The translations under genes were made by a program, and so were the position numbers. This document shows, piece by piece, positions 44,733-53,265 of a stretch of DNA of 64,000 nucleotides (positions are counted from its first letter, which is position 1; every line of letters begins with the position of its first letter). The notes beneath the pieces are model-generated. The model did not search any database. It was given only the letters and a program-made list of their open reading frames with translations, and was not told where the DNA came from. Source of the stretch: Halopseudomonas salina (GTDB lineage: Bacteria; Pseudomonadota; Gammaproteobacteria; Pseudomonadales; Pseudomonadaceae); the NCBI RefSeq assembly GCF_008641105.1, contig NZ_VTTI01000003.1, forward strand, positions 208,981 through 272,980. The letters run 5' to 3'.

Positions 44733-45096
44733 TCGTGATTCCGGTCTATGAATATGTGCCCATCTTATCAGCCCGGGGAGACTGGCGTGAAAGCCCGTAT
44801 CAGCTGGCTATCGAGCCTTTGAAAAGCCGGGCGTTCGCTGCAATGAAATTGATGCAGATGAAATTCAATGGAATTTTTTGAACTGGGTGTCGTCACAGTG
44901 TTGCCGTTTTGTGAATTCCGGCATGTCTTCAGGGCCAACACAGTTCCTTGCGAGCCTGACCTGATTCCTGAAGAGCAATGCCGTTTTGAGAAACGACGCT
45001 TGACAGCTCAACCGTCATATCGGTTGAACCGCAAGCACTGATCACAGTCCCATGCAGGGCTGAAGATCACTTTTAAAGCAATTGAGGAGATACATT
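44733..45096. other. Divergent intergenic region
   Basis: A 364-base gap upstream of both ppnN (minus) and the PRC-barrel gene (plus). It contains a tract of repeated ATGAAATT-like sequence around 44850-44875 and no recognisable hairpin terminator, repeat array or small coding frame. The ribosome site TGAGGAG of the PRC-barrel gene is at the right end. A single TTGACA occurs near 45000 but has no suitable -10 partner. Confidence 0.35.
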
Positions 45097-45645
45097 ATGA
45101 CTACACATACAATGCGCAAACTGGGTATTCCACTGCTGGCCGGCGCCATGGGTCTGAGTTTCTCGGCCATCGCCGATGACCACAACATGCATGCCCAAGG
45201 CCTGTATTCGGCAGAAGACCTCCTCGGGGCCGAAGTATTCGACGCGAACGGCGATGAAGTCGGCAATGTTGAAGACATTCTGCTCGGTAATGACATGGGC
45301 CTGCACTCCATCGTAGTCCAGACCAACGAATTTCTCGGTATTGGCGAGCGTGACGTCATCGTCAACCGCGGCGATTTCACAGCCCGCGTAACCGATGACA
45401 ACCCCATGTTCGGTGATGTCAGCTACAACGTGCACGTCACCTCCGCTGGCGAAGAGCTGAAGGGCTTTGAAGAGTACAGCGAAGAGTGGTGGAACAATAC
45501 CCAGAAAGAGCTTAACAAGGCTTGGGAAAGCACCAAGGACACCACTGAAAGCGCTTGGGAAAATACCAAGCACGCTACCTCATCAGCCTGGAACAACACC
45601 AAGCAAGCGATGCAGCGTGAAGATGATATGGCCGGCGAAGAGTAA
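45097..45645 (+). CDS. PRC-barrel protein with LEA-like repeat tail
   Basis: 182 residues with a signal peptide (LGIPLLAGAMGLSFSAIA). Residues about 35-115 form a PRC-barrel domain (LYSAEDLLGAEVFDANGDEVG, GIGERDVIVN). The C-terminal 55 residues hold an amphipathic 11-residue-like repeat: WWNNTQKEL, AWESTKDTT, AWENTKHAT and AWNNTKQAM. This spacing and the Trp-x-x-Thr-Lys pattern resemble late-embryogenesis-abundant or CsbD-like stress proteins. It is probably periplasmic and may help in osmotic or desiccation stress; that is inference. TGAGGAG precedes the ATG at 45097. A terminator follows. Confidence 0.8.
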   Translation: MTTHTMRKLGIPLLAGAMGLSFSAIADDHNMHAQGLYSAEDLLGAEVFDANGDEVGNVEDILLGNDMGLHSIVVQTNEFLGIGERDVIVNRGDFTARVTDDNPMFGDVSYNVHVTSAGEELKGFEEYSEEWWNNTQKELNKAWESTKDTTESAWENTKHATSSAWNNTKQAMQREDDMAGEE

Positions 45646-45700
45646 TTTCGCCGCCTGAGCCATGGTACTGCCCCCAAGGGCAGTATTACCTGGACTCAGC

Positions 45701-45737
45701 AAACCGCCTGCCGGACACGTCCGCTGGCGGTTTTTTT
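45701..45737 (+). terminator. Rho-independent terminator of the PRC-barrel gene
   Basis: AAACCGCC (45701-45708) pairs with GGCGGTTT (45726-45733) and is followed by Ts to 45737. A second hairpin, ACTGCCC with GGGCAGT, lies just upstream at 45666-45683. Confidence 0.9.
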
Positions 45738-45793
45738 GTGCCTGGCATTCACAGATCGCCTAGGATAGAGAAAACCGTTTTTCTGGAGGACGC

Positions 45794-47203
45794 ATGGCTG
45801 AACATTGGGATGTCATTATTATCGGGGCTGGTACAGCAGGTCTCGCGGCACTGCGCGAAGTATCAAAAGAGACTGACAAGGTACTCATGATCAACGCCGG
45901 CGCCTACGGCACAACCTGCGCACGCGTAGGTTGCATGCCCTCTAAGGTACTGATCGAGTCGGCCAGGGCATTGCATGATTGCAACAAGCTGGCCGGGGTT
46001 GGCATTCGCGGGGGCCAGCACGTGGCCGCTGACATTCCGGCCATGCTGCAGCACGTAAGGAAGCTTCGCGATCACTTTGTCAGTGGCACCCTGGAGGCGA
46101 CAGCTACCCTGGGCAAACGCAATATTCAAGGCCTGGCCCGGTTGCTTGGGCCTCAGACAGTCGAGGTAGAGGGCCAGACACACCATGCCGAGCGTATTAT
46201 CCTGGCCACAGGCTCCAGCCCGGTCATGCCTGCCCCCTGGAAGGCACTCGGTGACCGGGTGCTGACTACCGACACCTTTTTCGAACAGAAAACTCTCCCT
46301 GAACGCATGGCTGTCATTGGCCTGGGGCCAATCGGGCTGGAAATGGCGCAGGCCATGGCATATCTGGGCATCGAGGTACACGCCTTTGACAAGAGCACCA
46401 GCCTGGCCGGCATAAGCGATCCAGAGGTAAGCAAGGCACTGCGTGAGGCGCTGGAAAAGGACTTCAGCATTCACACCGGCGCGGATGTTTCCTTGCACGC
46501 CGATGGCGACGGCGTGCGCGTGGATACTGGAGCGTTCAGCATTCTTGTGGACCGTGTACTGGTTGCCGTGGGCCGCAAACCGAACATCGACAGCCTCAAC
46601 CTGGCGGCCCTCGGCGTACCCCTGGACGAGCGCGGCATGCCGCCATTTGACCCCGCCACAACGCAAATAGGCGAGCTGCCGGTTTATATAGCCGGAGACG
46701 TCAACCAACATGCGCCCATCCTCCACGAAGCTGCCGATGAAGGTTATATCGCAGCGCACAACGCGATGGCTGATAAGCCTACGGCGTTTCCGAGACGTAC
46801 ACCCATGGGAGTGGTATTTATCGAGCCGGGGGTGGCCTTTGTCGGGCAACGATTTGCAGAGCTCGATGCAGATGCACTGATCGGTGAGGCGAGCTTCGTT
46901 CGTCAGGGCCGTGCCGTGGCAGCGCAACGCAATCAGGGGCTGATGCGTATATATGCCAGGGGCAAGGACGCGGTGCTGATCGGTGCCGAGATGTGCGTGC
47001 CCGCAGCTGAACACATGGCGCACCTGCTGGGCCTGGCAATCAGCGAGGGGCTCACCGTCCATCAGGTGCTACGCATGCCCTTCTATCATCCCGTACTGGA
47101 AGAGGGCCTGCGCAGTGCGCTAAGAGCGATAGTCAAACAGGTGCCCTGTAACGACGCTGACCTGGCAAAATGTGGCGAATTCAGAATCCAGGCGCTGGAC
47201 TGA
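45794..47203 (+). CDS. Pyridine nucleotide-disulfide oxidoreductase, Lpd-like
   Basis: 469 residues. The FAD motif DVIIIGAGTAGLAAL, the redox-active disulfide Cys42/Cys47 in TTCARVGCMPSK, an NAD-binding GLGPIGLEMAQ, and a C-terminal HPVLEE that matches the HPxxxE catalytic pair are all present. This is the dihydrolipoamide dehydrogenase/glutathione reductase-type fold. It is not in a pyruvate- or oxoglutarate-dehydrogenase operon, so the substrate is probably another disulfide. The lipoamide assignment is therefore not made. GGAGG lies just before the ATG. Confidence 0.85.
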   Translation: MAEHWDVIIIGAGTAGLAALREVSKETDKVLMINAGAYGTTCARVGCMPSKVLIESARALHDCNKLAGVGIRGGQHVAADIPAMLQHVRKLRDHFVSGTLEATATLGKRNIQGLARLLGPQTVEVEGQTHHAERIILATGSSPVMPAPWKALGDRVLTTDTFFEQKTLPERMAVIGLGPIGLEMAQAMAYLGIEVHAFDKSTSLAGISDPEVSKALREALEKDFSIHTGADVSLHADGDGVRVDTGAFSILVDRVLVAVGRKPNIDSLNLAALGVPLDERGMPPFDPATTQIGELPVYIAGDVNQHAPILHEAADEGYIAAHNAMADKPTAFPRRTPMGVVFIEPGVAFVGQRFAELDADALIGEASFVRQGRAVAAQRNQGLMRIYARGKDAVLIGAEMCVPAAEHMAHLLGLAISEGLTVHQVLRMPFYHPVLEEGLRSALRAIVKQVPCNDADLAKCGEFRIQALD

Positions 47204-47286
47204 GCCAGGGCTGGCCAACTTGACAGCAGTCCCTGTGTCGCCTGCTAGGCTTAGGGTTTTCAGACGTATCAACAGCGGAGAGCGTT

Positions 47287-48294
47287 ATGCAGGCTATTGA
47301 ATTGAAATCCCCGGGCGGTCTCGAACGTTTACAGGTTGTGGAGCGTGATGATCCTGGCCAACCGGGCCGTGGGGAAATCCGCGTTCGCATTCACGCCAGC
47401 TCGCTCAACTTCCACGACTACCTGGTGGTGACCGGGAAAATCCCCAACGCAGACAGACGGATCCCGATGGCAGATGGGGCCGGAGTGGTCGAATCGGTTG
47501 GCAAGGGAGTCGAAGAATTCAAGGTTGGTGACGCCGTAGTGTCTTGCTTTTTTCCCTGGTGGCAGGAAGGTGGCCCCATGGACGGCTTTGCCAGCGGCGT
47601 GCCTGGGGATGGAATGGACGGCTATGCCCGAGAGGTAGCCGTTACCCCGGCCCATTGGTTTACCGAGGCGCCCAGGGGTTATAGCCACGCAGAAGCGGCC
47701 ACTCTGACCACGGCGGGCTTGACCGCCTGGCGCGCGCTGGTTGTAGATGGCGGCATCAAGGCTGGGGACACCGTACTGGTCCAGGGCACCGGCGGCGTGT
47801 CGATCTGCGCGCTGCAAATGGCTCGCGCCATGGGTGCCGAGGTCATTGCCACCTCATCTTGCGGAGCGAAGATGGACCGTCTCAAGGAAATGGGCGCCTC
47901 CCATGTACTCAACTATAAGACCGAAAAGAAATGGGGAGCGCGCGTCCGGGAGCTGACAGGTGGACGCGGCGTGGACATCGTTGTCGAGGTTGGCGGCCCA
48001 GGTTCGCTACCGCAATCGATAAAGGCCATCAAGGTGGGCGGCCATATTGCTCTGATCGGCGTGCTGACCGGCATGATTGGCGAGGTGCCCACCGCCGAAC
48101 TGATGTATCGACAGGCTCGTATTCAGGGGGTAACTGTTGGCAGTCGCAGGCATCAGCTGGATATGATTCGGGCGCTGGAAAGAATCGATATGCGTCCGGT
48201 AATCGACCGCAGCTTTGCATTGGACAAGATTGCCGACGCCTTCCGCCACCAGGAAAGCGGTGCCCATTTCGGCAAGATCTGCCTGGAGTTCTGA
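47287..48294 (+). CDS. MDR-family NAD(P)-dependent alcohol dehydrogenase/quinone reductase-like
   Basis: 335 residues. N-terminal GroES-like domain (SLNFHDYLVVTGKIP, MADGAGVVESVGKGV) and a Rossmann domain with VLVQGTGGVSICALQMARAMG. The catalytic-zinc cysteine and the structural-zinc cysteine cluster are both missing, so it groups with zinc-independent reductases of the MDR superfamily. Substrate unknown. The previous gene ends 83 bases upstream on the same strand, and the convergent arsJ ends 8 bases downstream. Confidence 0.85.
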   Translation: MQAIELKSPGGLERLQVVERDDPGQPGRGEIRVRIHASSLNFHDYLVVTGKIPNADRRIPMADGAGVVESVGKGVEEFKVGDAVVSCFFPWWQEGGPMDGFASGVPGDGMDGYAREVAVTPAHWFTEAPRGYSHAEAATLTTAGLTAWRALVVDGGIKAGDTVLVQGTGGVSICALQMARAMGAEVIATSSCGAKMDRLKEMGASHVLNYKTEKKWGARVRELTGGRGVDIVVEVGGPGSLPQSIKAIKVGGHIALIGVLTGMIGEVPTAELMYRQARIQGVTVGSRRHQLDMIRALERIDMRPVIDRSFALDKIADAFRHQESGAHFGKICLEF

Positions 48295-48302
48295 GTGCCG
48301 CC

Positions 48303-49532
48303 CTAAGGTCTCGTCAGCTCGTGGGCACGGGGAAGCCCCAGGGAAATCACGGCAGCCATCGCCACAAAGGCGCTGGACACCCAAAGACAGGCCTGCAGTC
48401 CGTAGGCCTGGTACACCCAACCCGACAGGACTGTACCTATCAAACGGCCCATCGCATTGGACATGTAATAGAAGCCGACATCCAGCGAGACGCCGTCATC
48501 CTTGGCATAGCTGACGATCAGGTAGCTGTGCAAAGAGGAGTTGACCGCAAACAGCACTCCGAACACCAGCAAACCGATGACGATGACTGCCTGCGTTGAC
48601 CACTGTGAATCCATGCCCAGAGCAATGGCTGCAGGCAGCCCAGCGAGCATCAGCGCCCAAAGCATGGCCGCCCGCCCATCGGGTACACGCCCATCCTTGC
48701 GGCGGGTGATCAGTGGTGCAGCCGACTGTACTATGCCGTAACCGATAATCCAGGTGGCCATAAAGCCGCCCACCAGCCAGAAACTCCAGCCAAATATGGT
48801 ACTCAGATAGACAGGCAAGGCGATCACGAACCAGACATCTCGCGCGCCGAACAGAAACATACGGGCTGCAGAAAGAATGTTGATCGCCCGGGATTTGGAC
48901 AACAGCTCGCGAAACTTGGGCTTGGCACTGGCCTTGCCCAGGTCTTTCTTGAGCGAGATGACGCTGAATATCCAGATGACCGCCAGCGCTCCAGCCATGA
49001 TCAACATTGCGCCGCGGAACCCTGCTGTCGCTAGCAATAAACCACCCAGAAAAAAGCCAACACCCTTGAGCGCGTTCTTCGAGCCGGTCAGTATGGCTAC
49101 CCACTTGTAAAGAGTGCTTTGCTGATCACCTGGCACCAGGAGCTTGATCGAGCTCTTGGCAGACATCTTGTTGAGATCCTTGGCTATGCCCGACAGTGCC
49201 TGGGCGCCCATGACCAGAGGAATACTCAGCCAGGCAGTAGGCACTGTCAGTAACAGCAGTGCAATCACCTGGATGGCCAGACCGATATTCATCGTTCGGT
49301 TGAGCCCTACCCAGGCACCCAGATAGCCGCCCACCAGATTGGTAACCACCCCGAAGATTTCGTAGAACAGAAACAGTGCTGCAATCTCCAGCGGCGTATA
49401 ACCCAGGGTATGAAAATGCAGCACCACAAGCATGCGTAACGCGCCGTCGGTCAGCGTGAATGCCCAGTAGTTGCCTGTTACCAACAGGTACTGACGTACC
49501 TGCGGACTCAATGCCGCCAATGCTTTGATCAC
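48303..49532 (-). CDS. arsJ: Organoarsenical efflux MFS transporter ArsJ
   Basis: 409 residues with about 12 hydrophobic segments. The start (QYLLVTGNYWAFTLTDGALRMLVVLHFH) and GGYLGAWVGLNRTMNIGL are characteristic of ArsJ. ArsJ exports 1-arseno-3-phosphoglycerate, the unstable product made from arsenate by the ArsJ-linked GAPDH, which then decays outside the cell. The gene lies 17 bases after the GAPDH gene, on the same strand, in the order arsR-gapdh-arsJ. Confidence 0.93.
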   Translation of the reverse strand: MIKALAALSPQVRQYLLVTGNYWAFTLTDGALRMLVVLHFHTLGYTPLEIAALFLFYEIFGVVTNLVGGYLGAWVGLNRTMNIGLAIQVIALLLLTVPTAWLSIPLVMGAQALSGIAKDLNKMSAKSSIKLLVPGDQQSTLYKWVAILTGSKNALKGVGFFLGGLLLATAGFRGAMLIMAGALAVIWIFSVISLKKDLGKASAKPKFRELLSKSRAINILSAARMFLFGARDVWFVIALPVYLSTIFGWSFWLVGGFMATWIIGYGIVQSAAPLITRRKDGRVPDGRAAMLWALMLAGLPAAIALGMDSQWSTQAVIVIGLLVFGVLFAVNSSLHSYLIVSYAKDDGVSLDVGFYYMSNAMGRLIGTVLSGWVYQAYGLQACLWVSSAFVAMAAVISLGLPRAHELTRP

Positions 49533-49549
49533 GTCTAGGCTCCTGCCTG

Positions 49550-50557
49550 TCAGTCGGCGCTGCCTACCATTCTGGCCAGCTCAACCGTGCGGTTGGCATA
49601 GCCCCACTCGTTGTCGTACCAGGCATAGATCTTCACCTGGGTACCATTGATCACCATGGTTGAAAGCGCATCGACAATCGAGGAACGCGGATCCGTACGG
49701 TAGTCGATCGAGACCAATGGGCGCTCCTCGTAGCCGAGGATATCCTTGAGCGGGCCAGAGGCCGCGGCCGCCTTGAACAATTCGTTTACCTCCTCCACCG
49801 TGGTCGCCTGCTCGACCTCGAAGACGCAGTCGGTCAGTGACGCATTGGCCAGAGGCACCCGTACCGCGTGGCCGTTGAGCCGCCCCTTGAGCTCGGGGAA
49901 AATCTCTGCAATCGCAGTGGCAGACCCAGTGGAAGTGGGTATCAGGCTCATGCCACAGGCACGTGCCCGGCGAAGATCCTTGTGTGGCTGGTCGAGAATG
50001 CTCTGGGTGTTGGTGATGTCATGGATAGTCGTGATCGATCCATGCCGAATTGTCAGGTTCTCGTGGATCACCTTAACGACCGGGGCCAGACAGTTGGTTG
50101 TGCAGGAAGCGGCGGTGACAATGCGGTGCTTGGCTGCCTCGAACAGATGATCATTGACACCGAGCACCACGTTCAGCGCCCCAGCCTCCTTGACTGGAGC
50201 GCTGACCACTACTCTCTTGACCCCCTGTTCCAGGTAGGCCTGTAGCACAGCGACAGTTTTCATCTTGCCACTGGCTTCAATAACCAGATCACAACCTGAC
50301 CAGTCGGTGTCGGCAATAGCCTTGTTGGCCGTTAGCTTGAGACGCTGCCCATCAATCAGCAGATCATTACCTTCGCTGCTGGCTTCATGCAGCCAGCGCC
50401 CGTGGACCGAATCAAAGTTGAGCAGATGTGCATGTGTCGCCGCGTCGCCAGCAGGATCGTTTATCTGCACAAACTCCAGCTCGGGCCAATCCCACGCCGC
50501 ACGCAACGCCAGACGCCCGATGCGGCCGAAACCATTGATGCCTACCTTGATGCTCAT
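49550..50557 (-). CDS. ArsJ-associated glyceraldehyde-3-phosphate dehydrogenase
   Basis: 335 residues. NAD-binding [17 protein letters not shown], catalytic Cys152 in [12 protein letters not shown], and a downstream His in [11 protein letters not shown] define a GAPDH. Its position between arsR and arsJ marks it as the arsenate-using paralogue: it converts glyceraldehyde 3-phosphate and arsenate to 1-arseno-3-phosphoglycerate. It may not serve central glycolysis. The operon is detoxifying, with expression controlled by ArsR. Confidence 0.93.
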   Translation of the reverse strand: MSIKVGINGFGRIGRLALRAAWDWPELEFVQINDPAGDAATHAHLLNFDSVHGRWLHEASSEGNDLLIDGQRLKLTANKAIADTDWSGCDLVIEASGKMKTVAVLQAYLEQGVKRVVVSAPVKEAGALNVVLGVNDHLFEAAKHRIVTAASCTTNCLAPVVKVIHENLTIRHGSITTIHDITNTQSILDQPHKDLRRARACGMSLIPTSTGSATAIAEIFPELKGRLNGHAVRVPLANASLTDCVFEVEQATTVEEVNELFKAAAASGPLKDILGYEERPLVSIDYRTDPRSSIVDALSTMVINGTQVKIYAWYDNEWGYANRTVELARMVGSAD

Positions 50558-50592
50558 GTTTGCTCCTCCGGGTGTAACGGATCTGGTTTATT

Positions 50593-50988
50593 TCAGCAGC
50601 CGCGAATACCACATACATCCGCCCTGCCAGGCCGGCCCGCCATCTTCGCGAGACGGCGGCTGTCACTCTCAAGCCACTGCTGGTTGGCCTGCATGACTGG
50701 AGTCAGCATGGCCAACACCCATTCGGGTAAGTCGGAATGAAGGCGGTAGTACACCCACTGGCCACGCCGCTCATCCTCGAGAACACCACAGGTGCGCAGC
50801 TGAGCGAGGTGTCGTGAAATTTTGGGTTGGCTCTCATTCAGGGCTGAAGTGAGTTCACACACACATAACTCCCCTTCACGGGCGATCAACAACGTCATGC
50901 GTGCACGGGTATCATCAGCCAGGCATTTGAATAACGCTGTGGGCGTGAGCTCCTCGCCGGCATCTGACGTTGCCACTGTGTTCCCCAT
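50593..50988 (-). CDS. arsR: ArsR-family arsenic-responsive repressor
   Basis: 131 residues. Winged helix-turn-helix with ELCVCELTSALNESQPKISR, where the two cysteines in the recognition-helix region (ELCVCEL) are the arsenite-sensing pair of classical ArsR; more cysteines are at the C-terminus (DVCGIRGC). It should repress the operon until arsenite binds. Candidate operator: an ATATTCG-type pattern upstream (50989-51045). Confidence 0.92.
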   Translation of the reverse strand: MGNTVATSDAGEELTPTALFKCLADDTRARMTLLIAREGELCVCELTSALNESQPKISRHLAQLRTCGVLEDERRGQWVYYRLHSDLPEWVLAMLTPVMQANQQWLESDSRRLAKMAGRPGRADVCGIRGC

Positions 50989-51004
50989 ACTCTTTACCTA
51001 CCTG

Positions 51005-51046
51005 CATATGCGTTTATCCGAATATATGGGAAAACGAATATAAGGT
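51005..51046 (-). promoter_or_regulatory. Candidate ArsR operator/promoter region
   Basis: The region upstream of arsR holds the repeated octamer CGAATATA at 51020-51027 and 51035-51042 on the plus strand, an AT-rich pattern with TATATTC on the minus strand. ArsR binding sites in pseudomonads are AT-rich repeats of this kind overlapping the promoter. The exact operator is not resolved. Confidence 0.4.
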
Positions 51047-51056
51047 AAAGCCCCGT

Positions 51057-51965
51057 TCAGGTCTTTTCGGCGCGCGCAATTTTCCAATAACGTCCCCAAC
51101 GTTTGCACAACGCCGCTGGCGACTCGGCATATAAACGTAGACCTAGTCTGAACGCGCTATGTTGCAACTCATCGCGTCGTTTGCCGGCAATTTCAAGCAA
51201 CTCCTCGCGCTGCTGCGCGGAACCAAACAGCGTTGGCTCCTTGTCCAGCATGGTCTGCAACATCGAGAGGTCATGATCCTGCCCCAGCAGGTCAGCGAGA
51301 TCCTTGAGCATGGCCGTACGGGCATCGAGAGCTGCCGGCCAGGCGGACTTCAGCAGCCGGGTGTGATACCAGTGATCTTTCACTCGCTTGCGCCAGTCAT
51401 GCAGCCGGTCATCGGAAACCGAATCGCACGCCGCTTCCAGGGCTCTGCGACCATCCGCCGTGGTGCGCTTCAACCCATCTGAGACCAATGCAAATGTCTC
51501 ACCCTTCGCTGGCCAGGCCGCAACCGCATCCTCTGCCTTTGCCAGATCCTCGATTACTTCATTCAGAATCTGATGCGACTCCTCTACCGTCTGACCACCA
51601 TCCTGGCCGCGAACAACCAGGCGCTGGCGCACATCGCGCTTTTCCTGCGAGGCAAAGCGCTCCGGTTCAGCATCGGCAAGAATGTCCCAGATTTCAATCA
51701 GGGCGCCAGCATCACGCATGCTAGACAGCTTGCGATTAATGTTACGAAAACGCCGATTCTCCTCCTTGAACGTCTCTCCAAGCGGCTTGCGTACAAGTCG
51801 GATCAGGGCTCGTACCTCCTTGAGTCGCTTGCGAGCCTGATGTATGCCGCGAGCGCGATCTTGCGGTGGCAACATTAACGCCTTCCGCGCCTTATGCAGC
51901 CTTTCCAACGCCACGCGTCGCACCTGTTTAGTCGCTGATTTACGGGGCTTGATTCGATAGGCCAT
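51057..51965 (-). CDS. CHAD domain protein
   Basis: About 302 residues, almost all helical and rich in Arg, Lys and His. The IHQARKRLKEVRALIRLVRK and DWRKRVKDHWYH motifs are the conserved basic helices of the CHAD domain, which binds polyphosphate. There is no CYTH or other domain, so it is a stand-alone CHAD protein. It may bind polyphosphate granules or arsenate-stress polyphosphate; the link to the ars operon next door is only positional. ATG 51965 has CAGGTG upstream. Confidence 0.88.
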   Translation of the reverse strand: MAYRIKPRKSATKQVRRVALERLHKARKALMLPPQDRARGIHQARKRLKEVRALIRLVRKPLGETFKEENRRFRNINRKLSSMRDAGALIEIWDILADAEPERFASQEKRDVRQRLVVRGQDGGQTVEESHQILNEVIEDLAKAEDAVAAWPAKGETFALVSDGLKRTTADGRRALEAACDSVSDDRLHDWRKRVKDHWYHTRLLKSAWPAALDARTAMLKDLADLLGQDHDLSMLQTMLDKEPTLFGSAQQREELLEIAGKRRDELQHSAFRLGLRLYAESPAALCKRWGRYWKIARAEKT

Positions 51966-52206
51966 CGATAACACCTGAGAGTCTGATCACTGGTGGCGCG
52001 AAGTGAGCGCCGCATATTGATACCTGGAATATAGCTCATGGGACTATTCCCGTGAGGAAGACCCAACTTTCTGATTCATGCTGAATTACTTTCAGCAAAT
52101 GCGGTCTTTAGCTGTAGCAGAGCAACAGCGGTGTTCGTTTCCAAGCGCTGATCCAGCCCTGTGTTGACGTGCCGATTGCCAGTCGCCACCCCCAGAGGAT
52201 AGAACG

Positions 52207-52554
52207 ATGGCCAAGATCACAATGCAATTACCCAGCTTTGAGGAAATGCAAACCATGGCGCAACAACAACCCGAAGCGCTGGAGAACTTGCGCAAAACCT
52301 TGACCGAGGAGCTGATCAACAACGCATCCCCCGCGAGCAGACGAAGGTTACGGGGGCTGGCATTTGTTATCGAGGGCGAGCGGCTCAGAGCTCGCAACCC
52401 CCTCCAGGCTTGTATGAGACTTTCGCAATTGATGCTCGATTCGACTGTTGAGCTACAGGCAACTCTGACGTCCCTGCAGAGTCCCGGTTTCGTCCTCGAC
52501 AATACCCCCTCAGCTAGGGTGATTCCTTTTGTCAGGCATCGCTCAGGCGCCTGA
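52207..52554 (+). CDS. DUF3135-like protein
   Basis: 115 residues. The N-terminus (LPSFEEMQTMAQQQPEALE) and the ARNPLQACMRLSQLM segment match the DUF3135 family of small, helical proteins of unknown function found in gammaproteobacteria. No membrane segment. Ribosome site AGAGGA precedes the ATG. It ends 12 bases into the convergent small gene. Confidence 0.75.
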   Translation: MAKITMQLPSFEEMQTMAQQQPEALENLRKTLTEELINNASPASRRRLRGLAFVIEGERLRARNPLQACMRLSQLMLDSTVELQATLTSLQSPGFVLDNTPSARVIPFVRHRSGA

Positions 52555-52839
52555 ACCAGCGAACCCCTGCCCTTGCCGAAGCTTGCCGTATCCTGGACGG
52601 GTGATCAGCACCAGATTGACGGTGGTTGGATATATCTGACCAGTGGCTTTGAGCAACTGAATCTTGTCCGCATGCTGTACTGCCGGCAGATAGAAATAAT
52701 CCTGTCCTTCCACCAAATGCTGGCGACCGGCCTTGAAGAGCCTGAAGGCCGTGCCTTTGGTAAAACCGTTCAGGTAATCAATCTGGCAGAAACTCAAGGT
52801 TTCGGTGGCGGCATGCAAAATAGGCTCGTCGCGGGACAT
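52543..52839 (-). CDS. Conserved small protein of unknown function
   Basis: 98 residues, no signal peptide or membrane segment. I do not recognise the family with confidence. FCQIDYLNGFTKGTAFRLFK, LVEGQDYFYLPAV and LVLITRPGYGKL loosely resemble short phage antirepressor-type or ORF6N modules, which sometimes lie at the start of DNA-binding proteins, but there is no further domain. Overlap with the DUF3135 gene at the 3' ends is 12 bases. GAGAG precedes the ATG. Confidence 0.5.
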   Translation of the reverse strand: MSRDEPILHAATETLSFCQIDYLNGFTKGTAFRLFKAGRQHLVEGQDYFYLPAVQHADKIQLLKATGQIYPTTVNLVLITRPGYGKLRQGQGFAGSGA

Positions 52840-52942
52840 GACACTCTCAGCGGTAGCATGGAAGGGATTGTGGCCTGGAGCGCTTTCGGGTGACAGCTGA
52901 TTGCGGTAACCTCCTGCCCTTCAATCACAGGAGCACAAACCC

Positions 52943-53224
52943 ATGCCCAAAGCCAGCGCACGTCACATTCTCGTGGCTACAGAAGACAAGTGCAACGAAC
53001 TCAAGAGCGCCATTGAAGGCGGAGCCGATTTCGCACAGGTTGCAAAAGATAACTCCTCTTGCCCATCAGGTCGTCAGGGCGGTGACCTGGGTACCTTCGG
53101 ACCAGGCCAGATGGTCAAGGAGTTCGATACAGTGGTGTTCAGCGCACCCATCAATGTTGTGCAAGGTCCGGTGAAAACCCAGTTCGGGTATCACCTGCTG
53201 GAAGTGACCAGCCGTCAGGATTGA
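52943..53224 (+). CDS. ppiC: Parvulin-type peptidyl-prolyl isomerase
   Basis: 93 residues: ARHILVATEDKCNEL, FAQVAKDNSSCPSGRQGGDLG and VVQGPVKTQFGYHLLEV are the complete parvulin core, with no signal or extra domain. It catalyses cis/trans isomerisation of peptide bonds before proline in the cytosol, like E. coli PpiC. Confidence 0.93.
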   Translation: MPKASARHILVATEDKCNELKSAIEGGADFAQVAKDNSSCPSGRQGGDLGTFGPGQMVKEFDTVVFSAPINVVQGPVKTQFGYHLLEVTSRQD

Positions 53225-53265
53225 TCCTGCTGCCCGGCCGTTGCAGGCCGGGCACATTTCCGGCT

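Noticed and set aside
45863..47062. 399-residue frame opposite the disulfide oxidoreductase
   Set aside because: Cys/His-rich shadow; the sense frame has complete catalytic motifs.
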